From Sphingorhabdus lacus (GTDB lineage Bacteria; Pseudomonadota; Alphaproteobacteria; Sphingomonadales; Sphingomonadaceae): 64,000 bases of DNA. This document shows, one piece after another, positions 55,000 to 63,545 of the stretch. The position numbers and the translations under genes were made by a program. Every line of letters starts with the position of its first letter. The stretch's first letter is position 1. The notes beneath the pieces are model-generated. The model did no database searches, was not told the DNA's origin, and saw nothing but the letters and a program-made list of their open reading frames with translations. The DNA is taken from positions 2,400,001 through 2,464,000 of the forward strand of contig NZ_CP035733.1 of the NCBI RefSeq assembly GCF_009768975.1, read 5' to 3'.

Positions 55000-55782
55000 T
55001 TAGCGCGGCGCCATACGGATGGCGCCGTCAATGCGCACATCTTCGCCATTGAAGTAGCCGCATTCGATCATGGTCAGCGCGACCATCGCATATTCTTCGG
55101 GATTGCCGAGACGCTTGGGGAAAGGCACCGATGCGGCCAGCGCATCCTTCACCTGTTGGGGCGCGCCGTTCATCAGTGGCGTGTTGAAGATACCGGGCAG
55201 GATAGTGTTCACCCGAATGCCTTCGCTCATCAGGTCGCGTGCGATCGGCAAGGTCATACCGACAACGCCACCCTTGGACGCGGAATAGGCCGCCTGACCC
55301 ATCTGGCCGTCTTCGGCGGCAACCGAAGCGGTGTTGACCATCGCGCCGCGCTCGCCGTCTTCCATCGGATCAAGCGTCAGCATACCAGCCGCCGATTTTG
55401 CGATGCACCGGAATGTACCAACAAGGTTGATCTGGATGATGCGGTCAAAGGCATCGAGCGGGAAATGCTTGATGGAACCATCTTCTTTCGACCGGCTCGC
55501 CGTCTTTGCTGCATTGCCGGTTCCGGCACAATTTACCAGGATACGCTCCTGCCCGTGCGCTGCACGCGCCTTGGCAAAGCCAGCGTCCACGCTCTCGTCG
55601 CTAGTGACGTTCACCTCACAAAAGACGCCTCCGATTTCGGCGGCGACTGCCATGCCTTTTTCCGCCTGCAAATCGAATATGGCGACCTTTACACCCTTGG
55701 CAGCAAGCTGACGCGCCGTGGCTTCGCCAAGGCCGGAAGCCCCGCCGGTCACGACGGCGGCAATTGTGGAATCCAGTTTCAT
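55000..55782 (-). CDS. 3-hydroxyacyl-CoA dehydrogenase-like SDR (HSD17B10-like)
   Basis: A 260-residue short-chain dehydrogenase. TGGASGLG (12-19) binds NAD, NCAGTG (84-89) is the structural motif, and S153, Y166 and K170 form the catalytic triad (YSASK). The inserts resemble HSD17B10-type 3-hydroxy-2-methylacyl-CoA dehydrogenases, which also act on steroids. It would form the 3-ketoacyl-CoA for the neighbouring thiolase. Confidence 0.9.
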   Translation of the reverse strand: MKLDSTIAAVVTGGASGLGEATARQLAAKGVKVAIFDLQAEKGMAVAAEIGGVFCEVNVTSDESVDAGFAKARAAHGQERILVNCAGTGNAAKTASRSKEDGSIKHFPLDAFDRIIQINLVGTFRCIAKSAAGMLTLDPMEDGERGAMVNTASVAAEDGQMGQAAYSASKGGVVGMTLPIARDLMSEGIRVNTILPGIFNTPLMNGAPQQVKDALAASVPFPKRLGNPEEYAMVALTMIECGYFNGEDVRIDGAIRMAPR

Positions 55783-55809
55783 TTTGATGTCTTTCCTTTT
55801 CTTTTCACA

Positions 55810-55882
55810 GTCACCCTGAACTTGTTTCAGGGTCTTTTTTTCAACGTCGCCGACTAAGACCCTGAAACAAGTTCAGGGCGAC
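55810..55882. repeat. REP-like palindrome between thiolase and SDR genes
   Basis: Two 27-base arms (55810-55836 and 55856-55882) are inverted copies with 26 of 27 matches, separated by 19 bases. The core CCCTGAACTTGTTTCAGGGT looks like a dispersed intergenic palindrome I associate with sphingomonads. It folds into a strong hairpin and may stabilise or attenuate the operon mRNA. Confidence 0.75.
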
Positions 55883-55902
55883 TGCGTTTTTGGTGATGCG
55901 CG

Positions 55903-57072
55903 TTACACGCGTTCGATGATTGTAACGTTGGCTTGACCGCCACCTTCACACATCGTCTGCAAACCATATTTGCCCTTGCGCGCTTCCAGCGCGTTGAGCA
56001 GCGTTGCCATCAACTTGGTGCCCGAGGCACCCAAGGGATGACCCAAAGCGATCGCGCCCCCATTTACGTTGATTTTCGACCGATCAGCGCCGACATGCTT
56101 GAGCCAAGCGAGCGGAACCGGCGCGAAGGCTTCGTTGACTTCGTAGAGGTCAATATCTTCGATCTTCATCCCCGAGCGCTGGAACGCGCGGTCGGTTGCA
56201 AAGAGCGGTTCTTCAAGCATGATGACAGGATCGCCGGCCGTCACCGTCAAATTGACGATGCGTGCACGCGGGGTCAGGCCATGCTCTTTCAGGGCGCGCT
56301 CCGACACGATCAGCACCGCACTGGCGCCGTCACAAATCTGGCTGGCATTTGCTGCGGTGATCGATCCGCCTTCCTGCAAAAGCTTGACGGCGGAAAGGCT
56401 TTCCATCGTGGCGTCGAAGCGGATGCCTTCGTCGCTGCTATGGATGATATTGCCTTCGGGTGTTTCCACTTCGACGCCCACTATTTCATTCGCAAAGGCG
56501 CCCGATTCCGTGGCGGCTTTTGCTTTTTGATGGGATTCGAGCGCAAAGCGATCCAGGTCTTCGCGCGTAAAGCCATGCTTTTTGACCAGCATTTCGGCGC
56601 CCATGAACTGGCTGAACATGATGCCGGGATAGGCTTCTTCGAGCCGTGGGCTCTTATAGGTGCCCAGACCTTCTTTCTTGAACAGCATCGACGTCGAACC
56701 CATGGGAACGCGTGTCATGCTTTCAATGCCGGCCGCAAGAACGATATCCTGCGTTCCCGACATGACACCCTGTGCGGCGAATTGCATCGACTGCTGCGAC
56801 GATCCGCATTGACGGTCGATGCTCACCGACGGGATGGAGTTCGGCAATTTCGAAGCGAGTACGATATTGCGACCGACATCACCGGCTTGCTCGCCACCCT
56901 GTATGACGCACCCCATGATGACATCTTCGATAGCGGCGGGGTCAAAATCATTACGGTCCGCGATGGCATCAAGCACCGCGGCACCCAGATCCACCGGATG
57001 TACCCCGGCGAGCTTTCCACCACGCCGTCCACCGGCGGTCCGCACTGCGTCTACAATATAGGCATCTGCCAT
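55903..57072 (-). CDS. Acetyl-CoA acetyltransferase (thiolase)
   Basis: A 389-residue thiolase. Nucleophile C89 (SIDRQCGSSQQ), H345 (GHPLGASG) and C375 (CEGGGQAN) form the complete active site, in contrast to the long thiolase-like protein at 50677-52167. It cleaves 3-ketoacyl-CoA with CoA. I chose the ATG at 57072, with AGGAG upstream on its strand. The large TetR-type palindrome ends 14 bases before it. Confidence 0.92.
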   Translation of the reverse strand: MADAYIVDAVRTAGGRRGGKLAGVHPVDLGAAVLDAIADRNDFDPAAIEDVIMGCVIQGGEQAGDVGRNIVLASKLPNSIPSVSIDRQCGSSQQSMQFAAQGVMSGTQDIVLAAGIESMTRVPMGSTSMLFKKEGLGTYKSPRLEEAYPGIMFSQFMGAEMLVKKHGFTREDLDRFALESHQKAKAATESGAFANEIVGVEVETPEGNIIHSSDEGIRFDATMESLSAVKLLQEGGSITAANASQICDGASAVLIVSERALKEHGLTPRARIVNLTVTAGDPVIMLEEPLFATDRAFQRSGMKIEDIDLYEVNEAFAPVPLAWLKHVGADRSKINVNGGAIALGHPLGASGTKLMATLLNALEARKGKYGLQTMCEGGGQANVTIIERV

Positions 57073-57085
57073 CTTCACTCTCCTA

Positions 57086-57123
57086 TGGGTCAAAATTTAA
57101 TCAGACGATTAAACTTTGACCCA
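57086..57123. promoter_or_regulatory. Large palindromic operator upstream of the thiolase operon
   Basis: Arms of 17 bases (57086-57102 and 57107-57123) match at 16 of 17 positions with a 4-base centre. The inner core (57096-57113) shares TTTAATCG-N4-ATTAAA on the minus strand with a second site at 63486-63503. It lies just ahead of the thiolase ribosome binding site. I infer binding by the TetR protein of this cluster. Confidence 0.65.
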
Positions 57124-57177
57124 AGAGAGTCAAGTTGAGATTATCACCCTTCGCCCTAGTATGAAGGCGAATGGGGG

Positions 57178-58599
57178 TTAGGCGGCTTCGCGCGCGATTG
57201 TGATGACTTGCGGATAGGTGAATTCCAGCAATCCTTCTTCACCCAATTCCGCACCGAAGCCCGACTGCTTATGTCCGGCAAAAGGAGCATTGGGCGCGAG
57301 ATGCATCGATTCGTTGATCCAGACCGTGCCCGTTTCGAGTTGCTCGGCAACTTCAACCGCAGCTTCGGGGTTGCTGGTCCAAATCGAACCGGCCAATCCA
57401 TAATCCGAAGCATTGGCGCGGCTGATGACCTCATCAACGGTCGAGAATTTCATCAGAGGCATGACCGGGCCAAATTGCTCTTCGGCCACAATGCGTGCGT
57501 CTTCCGGCGGATTGTCGAGCACCGTTACGGGGACGAAATAGCCTGGGATCGATGGATCATGGTCGCCGCCGACAAGGAATTTATACCCCTTGTCCTTTGC
57601 ATCGGCGATGAGTTCCAGAACGCGGTTATATTGCTGCTTGTTCTGGATCGGACCAATGGCGGTGCCCTGCTCCGCACCATCGCCAACCTTTACGGCACCG
57701 GCATAGGCCGCAATTGCTGCCGAAAGCTCGTCATAAATATCTTCGTGGATATAAATGCGCTTGGCCGCAATGCAGACCTGACCCGCATTATAGAAGCTGG
57801 CCCAGAACAGCTTTTCAGCCACCTTCGCGACATCCGCGTCCGGCAACACGATCGCCGCATCATTTCCGCCCAGCTCAAGCGTGATACGCTTCAGATCCTT
57901 CGACGCCGATTCCATCACGCGCTTGCCGGTTGCGGTTGAACCCGTGAAGGTAATCTTGTCGATGTCGGGATGCGACGTCAGCAACGGACCAAGCGCGTCA
58001 CCTCCGGTTATGACATTCAGGACACCTGCGGGGAAGACACCGGCAATCAATTCGGCCATCCGCAAGGTTGCCAACGGCGTGAAGGGCGAAGGCTTCAGAA
58101 CCATGGTGCAGCCCGAAAGCAATGCAGGCACAATCTTTTGCACGGCCATCAGGACCGGGAAATTCCAGGGCACAATGCCGCCCACAACACCGACGGGTAC
58201 CCGGCGGGTGCGGCTCAGGCGCTTGTCGCTATCTTCGCTGATCTTCTCTTCCAGATTCAGTGTGGGCAAAGCCCGCGTCATGCCGACGCAACCGGCAATC
58301 TCGCTGCCTGCCTGCATATGCGGCTTACCCTGCTCGCTGGTCAGCAAGCGCATCAGCTCATCACTGTTCGCCTTGATGGCATCCGCCATTTTGGCAAAAC
58401 AGGCGCGGCGTTCTTCGACGCTTGTTTTCTTCCATTTGGGAAACGCGGCACGCGCTGCTGCGACGGCTTTGTCCAATTCGGCCTGACCGCAATCGGGCAC
58501 TTGTCCAATCACCTGTTCGTTCGCCGGGTTTACGACATCGATCCATTTGCCGTTGTCGACCAATTCGCCGCCGATAAGATTCTTATATTGCGTTACCAT
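57178..58599 (-). CDS. NAD-dependent aldehyde dehydrogenase
   Basis: A 473-residue ALDH. E242 (LELGGNDAA) and C276 (NAGQVCIAAKR) are catalytic; PWNFPVLMAVQKIVPALLSGC and FTGSTATGKRVM bind the cofactor. It probably oxidises an aldehyde formed after P450 hydroxylation. It starts 18 bases after the P450 gene and is the last gene of that transcript, upstream of the thiolase operator. Confidence 0.9.
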   Translation of the reverse strand: MVTQYKNLIGGELVDNGKWIDVVNPANEQVIGQVPDCGQAELDKAVAAARAAFPKWKKTSVEERRACFAKMADAIKANSDELMRLLTSEQGKPHMQAGSEIAGCVGMTRALPTLNLEEKISEDSDKRLSRTRRVPVGVVGGIVPWNFPVLMAVQKIVPALLSGCTMVLKPSPFTPLATLRMAELIAGVFPAGVLNVITGGDALGPLLTSHPDIDKITFTGSTATGKRVMESASKDLKRITLELGGNDAAIVLPDADVAKVAEKLFWASFYNAGQVCIAAKRIYIHEDIYDELSAAIAAYAGAVKVGDGAEQGTAIGPIQNKQQYNRVLELIADAKDKGYKFLVGGDHDPSIPGYFVPVTVLDNPPEDARIVAEEQFGPVMPLMKFSTVDEVISRANASDYGLAGSIWTSNPEAAVEVAEQLETGTVWINESMHLAPNAPFAGHKQSGFGAELGEEGLLEFTYPQVITIAREAA

Positions 58600-58617
58600 G
58601 GGAGCATCCTCTTTCGT

Positions 58618-59904
58618 TCAAGCTGCTTTGAAACGCAGCGGTAATGTTTTTGGCCCGCCGACAAAAGTCGACTGCGACCGTTTGGGTTCACCAGCAAGTT
58701 CAACCGAATCCAGCCGGTCGAGTAACTCTTCGAACAATATCTTCATCTCCAATCGGGCGAGATGCAAGCCGAGACATTGATGTGCACCCGAACCGAAGGA
58801 AATATGCCGGTTGGGACTGCGTGTCGCATCGAACCGCTCGGGTTCCGGAAACACCGACTCGTCGTAATTTCCGGAGATATAGCAGAGCATAAGCCAGTCG
58901 CCCGCTTTCATGGAGACACCGCCAATTTCCGTATCGGCTGCTACGGTCCGCATGAAATGCTGCACGGGCGTCGTCCAACGAATGGCTTCTTCAATCAATC
59001 CGGGCAACAGCGTGCGGTCCGCCTTCACCTTCGCAAACTGCTCCGGATCTTGCGCCAACGCCCACATGGCTCCGGCAGTCGACGCCGACGTCGTGTCGTG
59101 GCCTGCTGTAGCGACAATCGTATAATAACCAGCGCTTTCGTAATCAGGGATCGGCGCGCCGTCGATCATCCCTGTCGCAATGATGGTGGCGAGATCCTGT
59201 CGCGGATTCGCCCTGCGGTCCTGCGCCATCGCTTCGAAATAGGCGTTAAAATCCGCAACGGTTTGCGCCATGATCTTGGTGGCTTCTTCGGCCGACATCT
59301 GCACCGCGCGTGTCCGGTTCAGGTCCGGGTCCTGCCCGCCGAAAAGTTCCTGTGTCAGTTTGAGCATTAAAGGCTCATCACTTTCCGGAACGCCGAGCAA
59401 TTCCATCACCACGTGCAGTGGATACATGGAGGCAACATCCCGCGCAAAATCACATTCACCGCCCATGGCCAGCATCTTGTCGACCGATGCTTTCGCAATG
59501 GTCCGGATATTCGCCTCAATCGTCTTGAGATTGGCAGGCATAAACCAGTCTTGCGTCAGACGGCGGTATTTGGGATGCTCTGGCGCGTCCATCTGGACGA
59601 GCGATTTCACCAGATGCGGGCTGCCGTTCATCAGGTGGGCAACGAACATTTCGGCCATGATCGGGGCCAGAACAACCGTCGCGGGATTGTTGAGGAATGT
59701 CGTATTGTCCTTACTGATCTTCAGAATATCCGCATGCCGTGTCACCACCCAGAACGGTCGGTAACCGGGAATTTCCGCCAGAGCGATCGGTGCCTCACGG
59801 CGCAGCGTCGCATAGGCATCCAACAGCGGTTGCCAAGCGCCATAGGCCAGCGGATCGACGATTGTCGCCGCCAGATCGGGTGGTATTTTCGGGCCTGCAC
59901 TCAC
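58618..59904 (-). CDS. Cytochrome P450, CYP108-like
   Basis: A 428-residue soluble P450. The I-helix is ATAGHDTTS, the ExxR motif is EEAIR, and the heme ligand is C377 in FGSGAHQCLG. The end HLARLEMKILFEELLDRLDSVEL and VGGPKTLPLRF closely recalls CYP108 (P450terp and the Novosphingobium CYP108D1), which hydroxylate terpenoid or aromatic hydrocarbons. It starts with GTG overlapping the ligase stop as GTGA. No ferredoxin or reductase gene is in the window. Confidence 0.9.
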   Translation of the reverse strand: MSAGPKIPPDLAATIVDPLAYGAWQPLLDAYATLRREAPIALAEIPGYRPFWVVTRHADILKISKDNTTFLNNPATVVLAPIMAEMFVAHLMNGSPHLVKSLVQMDAPEHPKYRRLTQDWFMPANLKTIEANIRTIAKASVDKMLAMGGECDFARDVASMYPLHVVMELLGVPESDEPLMLKLTQELFGGQDPDLNRTRAVQMSAEEATKIMAQTVADFNAYFEAMAQDRRANPRQDLATIIATGMIDGAPIPDYESAGYYTIVATAGHDTTSASTAGAMWALAQDPEQFAKVKADRTLLPGLIEEAIRWTTPVQHFMRTVAADTEIGGVSMKAGDWLMLCYISGNYDESVFPEPERFDATRSPNRHISFGSGAHQCLGLHLARLEMKILFEELLDRLDSVELAGEPKRSQSTFVGGPKTLPLRFKAA

Positions 59905-61427
59905 GCCTTTTTCTCGGCCCAATATTCGTCCCGTAACAGGCGCTTGTACAATTTGCCTGTGTCGTGACGGGGTAGCTCTTCCCGGAAATCGATCCGTCGC
60001 GGAATTTTGATCCCCGACAATTTTTCCCGCGCATAAGCGGTCAGTTCGTCCCGTAAGGAATCACCAGCTTCGGTCATATCGAGTGGCTGGACCACAGCGA
60101 TCACCTCTTCGCCCATTTCATCATGGGGCCCGCCAATGACGGCGACATCCCTGACCTTGGGATGGGTGACCAGATGGTTTTCGATTTCCTGCGGATAGAT
60201 GTTCACGCCGCCCGAAATGATCATGAAACTCTTGCGGTCGGTGAGGTAGAGATAGCCTTCCTCATCTAGCCGGCCCACATCACCCAGCGTCGTCCAGCCA
60301 TGTTTGTTGGTTGCGTTCCTCGTCTTCTCTTCGTCGTTGTGGTAGCTAAAGACATTCTCGCTTTCGAAAAAGACCGTACCTTCCTGACCCACTTCGACAT
60401 CGTCGCCATTTTCATCGCAGATGTGCATGACGGCGTTAAGCGGACGCCCGACCGAACCTTTATGGGTCAGCCACTCTTCGCTGGAAATGAAGGTGATGCC
60501 CTGACCTTCGGTGCCGGCATAATATTCGCGCAGAACGGGGCCCCACCATTCGATCATCGCCTCTTTGATCGGGATCGGACATGGTGCCGCCGCATGGACC
60601 GCCGTTTCCAGCGACGACACATCATAGCTGTTCCGGACATCTTCCGGCAATTTCAGCATCCGGGCGAAATGGGTTGGCACCCATTGGCTGGCATTAATCT
60701 TGTATTTTTCGATCGCGGCGAGCGCTGCCTCTGGATCAAATTTTTCCATGACGACAACCGTTCCGCCCAGCCGGTGCACCGCAATGCACCACCGCAACGG
60801 TGCCGCATGATAAAGCGGCGCAGGCGACAAATAGATGCTGTTGGAAGAAAATTTGAACGCCATCGCGGCAAGGCCGGATAATGCGTTAGGCGATGCGATG
60901 TCCGGGTCTTCGGGTAGAGGGAAGCGGACGCCCTTGGGCTGACCGGTTGTACCCGAACTATACAGCATGTCGGTACCGGCCCGTTCATCCGCAATCGGGG
61001 TCGTCGGCATGGTAGCAACGGCATCGGCATAAGAAGTCCAGCCGGCATGTTCACCGCCCAAAATAAAGCGCTTAACAGGGCTTTGTAACTGATCCAGCGT
61101 CGCCCCGAGATAGGTGGAGGCAAAGAGCGCGGTCGAACCACTGTCGTTTAATATATAATCCATTTCCGAAGCCGTCAGACGGCAGCTGATCGCGACATAA
61201 ATCAGCCCGGCACGCTGCGCGCCCCAGACCAGATCGAAAAATTCGGGCCGGTTATCCAGACAGAGCGCAACGGTGTCGCCATGCTTCAACCCCAGTGACC
61301 GGAAAAGATGTGCACACTGGTTAGACCGTTCATCCAGTTGGCGGTATGTAACCGTCTCTCCGGACCCTGCCATGATCACGGCAGGCTTGTCGGGATATGC
61401 AGCGGCGTGGACGACGGGATGACCCAT
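59901..61427 (-). CDS. Acyl-CoA synthetase, AMP-binding
   Basis: A 508-residue ANL-family ligase. The P-loop is DMLYSSGTTGQPKGVR (about residues 132-147), with YYAGTEGQG for adenine binding, TLGDVGRLDEEGYLYLTDR at the hinge and a C-terminal lysine domain. It activates a carboxylic acid through an acyl-AMP. It resembles FadD3-like ligases for unusual acids. The start is 2 bases after the crotonase stop. Confidence 0.9.
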   Translation of the reverse strand: MGHPVVHAAAYPDKPAVIMAGSGETVTYRQLDERSNQCAHLFRSLGLKHGDTVALCLDNRPEFFDLVWGAQRAGLIYVAISCRLTASEMDYILNDSGSTALFASTYLGATLDQLQSPVKRFILGGEHAGWTSYADAVATMPTTPIADERAGTDMLYSSGTTGQPKGVRFPLPEDPDIASPNALSGLAAMAFKFSSNSIYLSPAPLYHAAPLRWCIAVHRLGGTVVVMEKFDPEAALAAIEKYKINASQWVPTHFARMLKLPEDVRNSYDVSSLETAVHAAAPCPIPIKEAMIEWWGPVLREYYAGTEGQGITFISSEEWLTHKGSVGRPLNAVMHICDENGDDVEVGQEGTVFFESENVFSYHNDEEKTRNATNKHGWTTLGDVGRLDEEGYLYLTDRKSFMIISGGVNIYPQEIENHLVTHPKVRDVAVIGGPHDEMGEEVIAVVQPLDMTEAGDSLRDELTAYAREKLSGIKIPRRIDFREELPRHDTGKLYKRLLRDEYWAEKKA

Positions 61428-61429
61428 GA

Positions 61430-62188
61430 TTACTCACCTTGCCAATTTGGTTTACGTTTTTCCGCAAAAGCTAATGCGCCTTCGCGCGAATCCTTTGATG
61501 TGAAGACCGGACTGCAGATTTCATTCTGCTTCTTCCACATCTCGGTCGAGTTCCAGTCCGGCCTTTCGTTGATGACCCTTTTCGTGGCGATCAAGGCCAG
61601 CGGGCCATTGGCAGCCACCTTGGACGCCAGTTCCAAAGCTGCGTCGATAGCTGCGCCGTCTGTTAAACGATTTACAAAGCCGATCTCATAAGCGCGCTGT
61701 GCAGAGATAAAATCACCGGTCAACGCCAGCTCCATCGCCATTCTTTTGCCAATGATCGACGGCAATGTCAGCAACCCGCCGGCGGCAGCGACCAGACTGC
61801 GCTTGACTTCGGGAATACCGAATTGGGCTTGGGTGTTGGCCACCAGAAGGTCGCAAGCGATGGCTATCTCCATGCCTCCGGCCAGGGCATATCCTTCCAC
61901 CGCCCCGATCAAGGGCTTGGCGGGGGGCGATTCAATGAACCCTGCGAAACCCTTGCCCTTGATGCTCGGCAATTCGCCTTTCAGGAAAGCTTTGAGATCC
62001 ATACCCGAGCAGAAAGTACCACCCGCGCCGGTAATGATCCCGGCGTTCAGGCTTTTGTCGGCATCGAGTTGCTCCATCGCCGCCGCAATACCCTGCGCAA
62101 CCGCCTGATTGACGGCGTTCTTAGCTTCGGGCCTGTTGATCGTGATAATCAGGACGCCATCTTGCGCCTGGGTCAAAACTTCAGACAT
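61430..62188 (-). CDS. Enoyl-CoA hydratase (crotonase) B
   Basis: A 252-residue crotonase with GTFCSGMDLKAFLKGELPS and GYALAGGMEIAIACDLLVA as oxyanion-hole motifs. GGAGGTAAAC before the ATG at 62188 makes this start clear. It is the second, distinct crotonase of the cluster and belongs to the acyl-CoA dehydrogenase operon. Confidence 0.9.
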   Translation of the reverse strand: MSEVLTQAQDGVLIITINRPEAKNAVNQAVAQGIAAAMEQLDADKSLNAGIITGAGGTFCSGMDLKAFLKGELPSIKGKGFAGFIESPPAKPLIGAVEGYALAGGMEIAIACDLLVANTQAQFGIPEVKRSLVAAAGGLLTLPSIIGKRMAMELALTGDFISAQRAYEIGFVNRLTDGAAIDAALELASKVAANGPLALIATKRVINERPDWNSTEMWKKQNEICSPVFTSKDSREGALAFAEKRKPNWQGE

Positions 62189-62253
62189 GTTTACCTCCAA
62201 TTGGTCAGGGCAGCCTTGAGCGGACTATCGTCATGGCTGCGGGGTAGGCGCAA

Positions 62254-63465
62254 TCACCGCCCTTTGGGCAGTCCCAGCACATGTTCTCCGATGATATTCT
62301 TCTGAATCTGGCTGGTGCCGCCGCCAATGGTGGCGGAAAAGCTGTTCAGATAGGAACGGTGCCAATAACCGTCGTCGACCGCATTCTCATCGCCGACATA
62401 ATAGCCCGCGCGGTTCCCCTGAAACTGCAACGAGAATTCGGTCAGCTCCCGAACCAGCTCGGTGCGGGCAAGCTTGTTCATCAGGGCGAGCCCCATCGGC
62501 CGGTCACTGGTCAAGGGCGCCATGCGGCGGCGCTGGTTGTTCAGGTTCAGCGCTTGAATGTCGATCATATATTCGACCAGCTTGTCACGCATCACGGGAT
62601 CGTCGAGCACCGGCTTGCCACCCCGTTTTGCCGTGCGGGCGAAATCGACGATGCTCATCACATCCATTTCCTTGACGAAATAACCACCCACCGGATTGAC
62701 CTTCGCGCCGCGCTCATATTCCAGCGTTTTCATGGCGACCATCCAGCCTTGTCCCTCTTCGCCGACAAGGCCCGATGCAGGGATCCGCGCGTCGGTGAAG
62801 AAGCATTGGGTAAAGCCATATTCACCGGTCAGTTTTTTCAGCCGCCGTGTTTCCACGCCGGGAATCTTCATCGGCGCCAGGAAAAAGCTGAGCCCTGCAT
62901 ATTTGCTCGGGCCATCATTCGAGGTCCGTGCGAGCAGGATCATATAATCCGCGCGGTCACCTAGCGAGGTCCAGATTTTCGATCCGTTGATCACATATTC
63001 GTCGCCATCCCGCACAGCCTTGGTCTGCGCGGAGCCGAGATCGGAGCCATGCTCGGGTTCGGAAAAGCCCTGACACCAGATTTCCTCCGCGCTCAGCATC
63101 GGCTTGATATAACGGCGCTTGTCCTCTTCCCGGCCGATGTCGAGCAACAGAGGTCCGGTCCAGCCATTGGCAATCGCGTTGATCATGATCGGCGCATCAT
63201 GCGATTTCATGATACGCGTGGCGATCCGCTGATATTCGGGATGCATGCCATAGCCACCATATTCGGTGGGCCAGCTCATGCCGAAATAGCCAGCCTCATA
63301 CACCTTGCGCTGCCATGCGCGCAGAAAGTCGAACTGCTGGTCGGTGGACACTTCCATAAAGGTCAGGGGCAGCATGAATCCGGGATCGCGCACTGTATTC
63401 TCGGCGAACCAGGCGTCGCATTGCTTTTCGAAATCCGCAAGTTCTTGGGGGCTTGGTTTGCTCAT
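62254..63465 (-). CDS. Acyl-CoA dehydrogenase
   Basis: A 403-residue flavoenzyme. The FAD/substrate region is CQGFSEPEHGSDLGSAQTKAV and INGSKIWTSLGDRADYMILLART, and the C-terminal domain ends SATIGGGTSQIQKNIIGEHVLG. It makes a 2-enoyl-CoA. AGAGAGGAA lies before the ATG. It is the first gene of the apparent operon, 20 bases downstream of the second palindrome. Confidence 0.93.
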   Translation of the reverse strand: MSKPSPQELADFEKQCDAWFAENTVRDPGFMLPLTFMEVSTDQQFDFLRAWQRKVYEAGYFGMSWPTEYGGYGMHPEYQRIATRIMKSHDAPIMINAIANGWTGPLLLDIGREEDKRRYIKPMLSAEEIWCQGFSEPEHGSDLGSAQTKAVRDGDEYVINGSKIWTSLGDRADYMILLARTSNDGPSKYAGLSFFLAPMKIPGVETRRLKKLTGEYGFTQCFFTDARIPASGLVGEEGQGWMVAMKTLEYERGAKVNPVGGYFVKEMDVMSIVDFARTAKRGGKPVLDDPVMRDKLVEYMIDIQALNLNNQRRRMAPLTSDRPMGLALMNKLARTELVRELTEFSLQFQGNRAGYYVGDENAVDDGYWHRSYLNSFSATIGGGTSQIQKNIIGEHVLGLPKGR

Positions 63466-63485
63466 GGCTGATTCCTCTCTGCATG

Positions 63486-63503
63486 TTTAATTGCGCGATT
63501 AAA
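63486..63503. promoter_or_regulatory. TetR-type operator upstream of the acyl-CoA dehydrogenase operon
   Basis: TTTAATT-GCGC-GATTAAA is an 18-base inverted repeat with one mismatch. On the minus strand it shares TTTAATCG-N4-ATTAAA with the site at 57096-57113, and both sit 14 to 21 bases before a start codon. Confidence 0.6.
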
Positions 63504-63545
63504 TTCGGGATTGCAAGCAGCGTTTTGCGCCTCCATTCCGAAAAA

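Noticed and set aside
55933-57138. Long open frame antisense to the thiolase
   Set aside because: It overlaps a clear thiolase with full catalytic motifs and also crosses the operator region.
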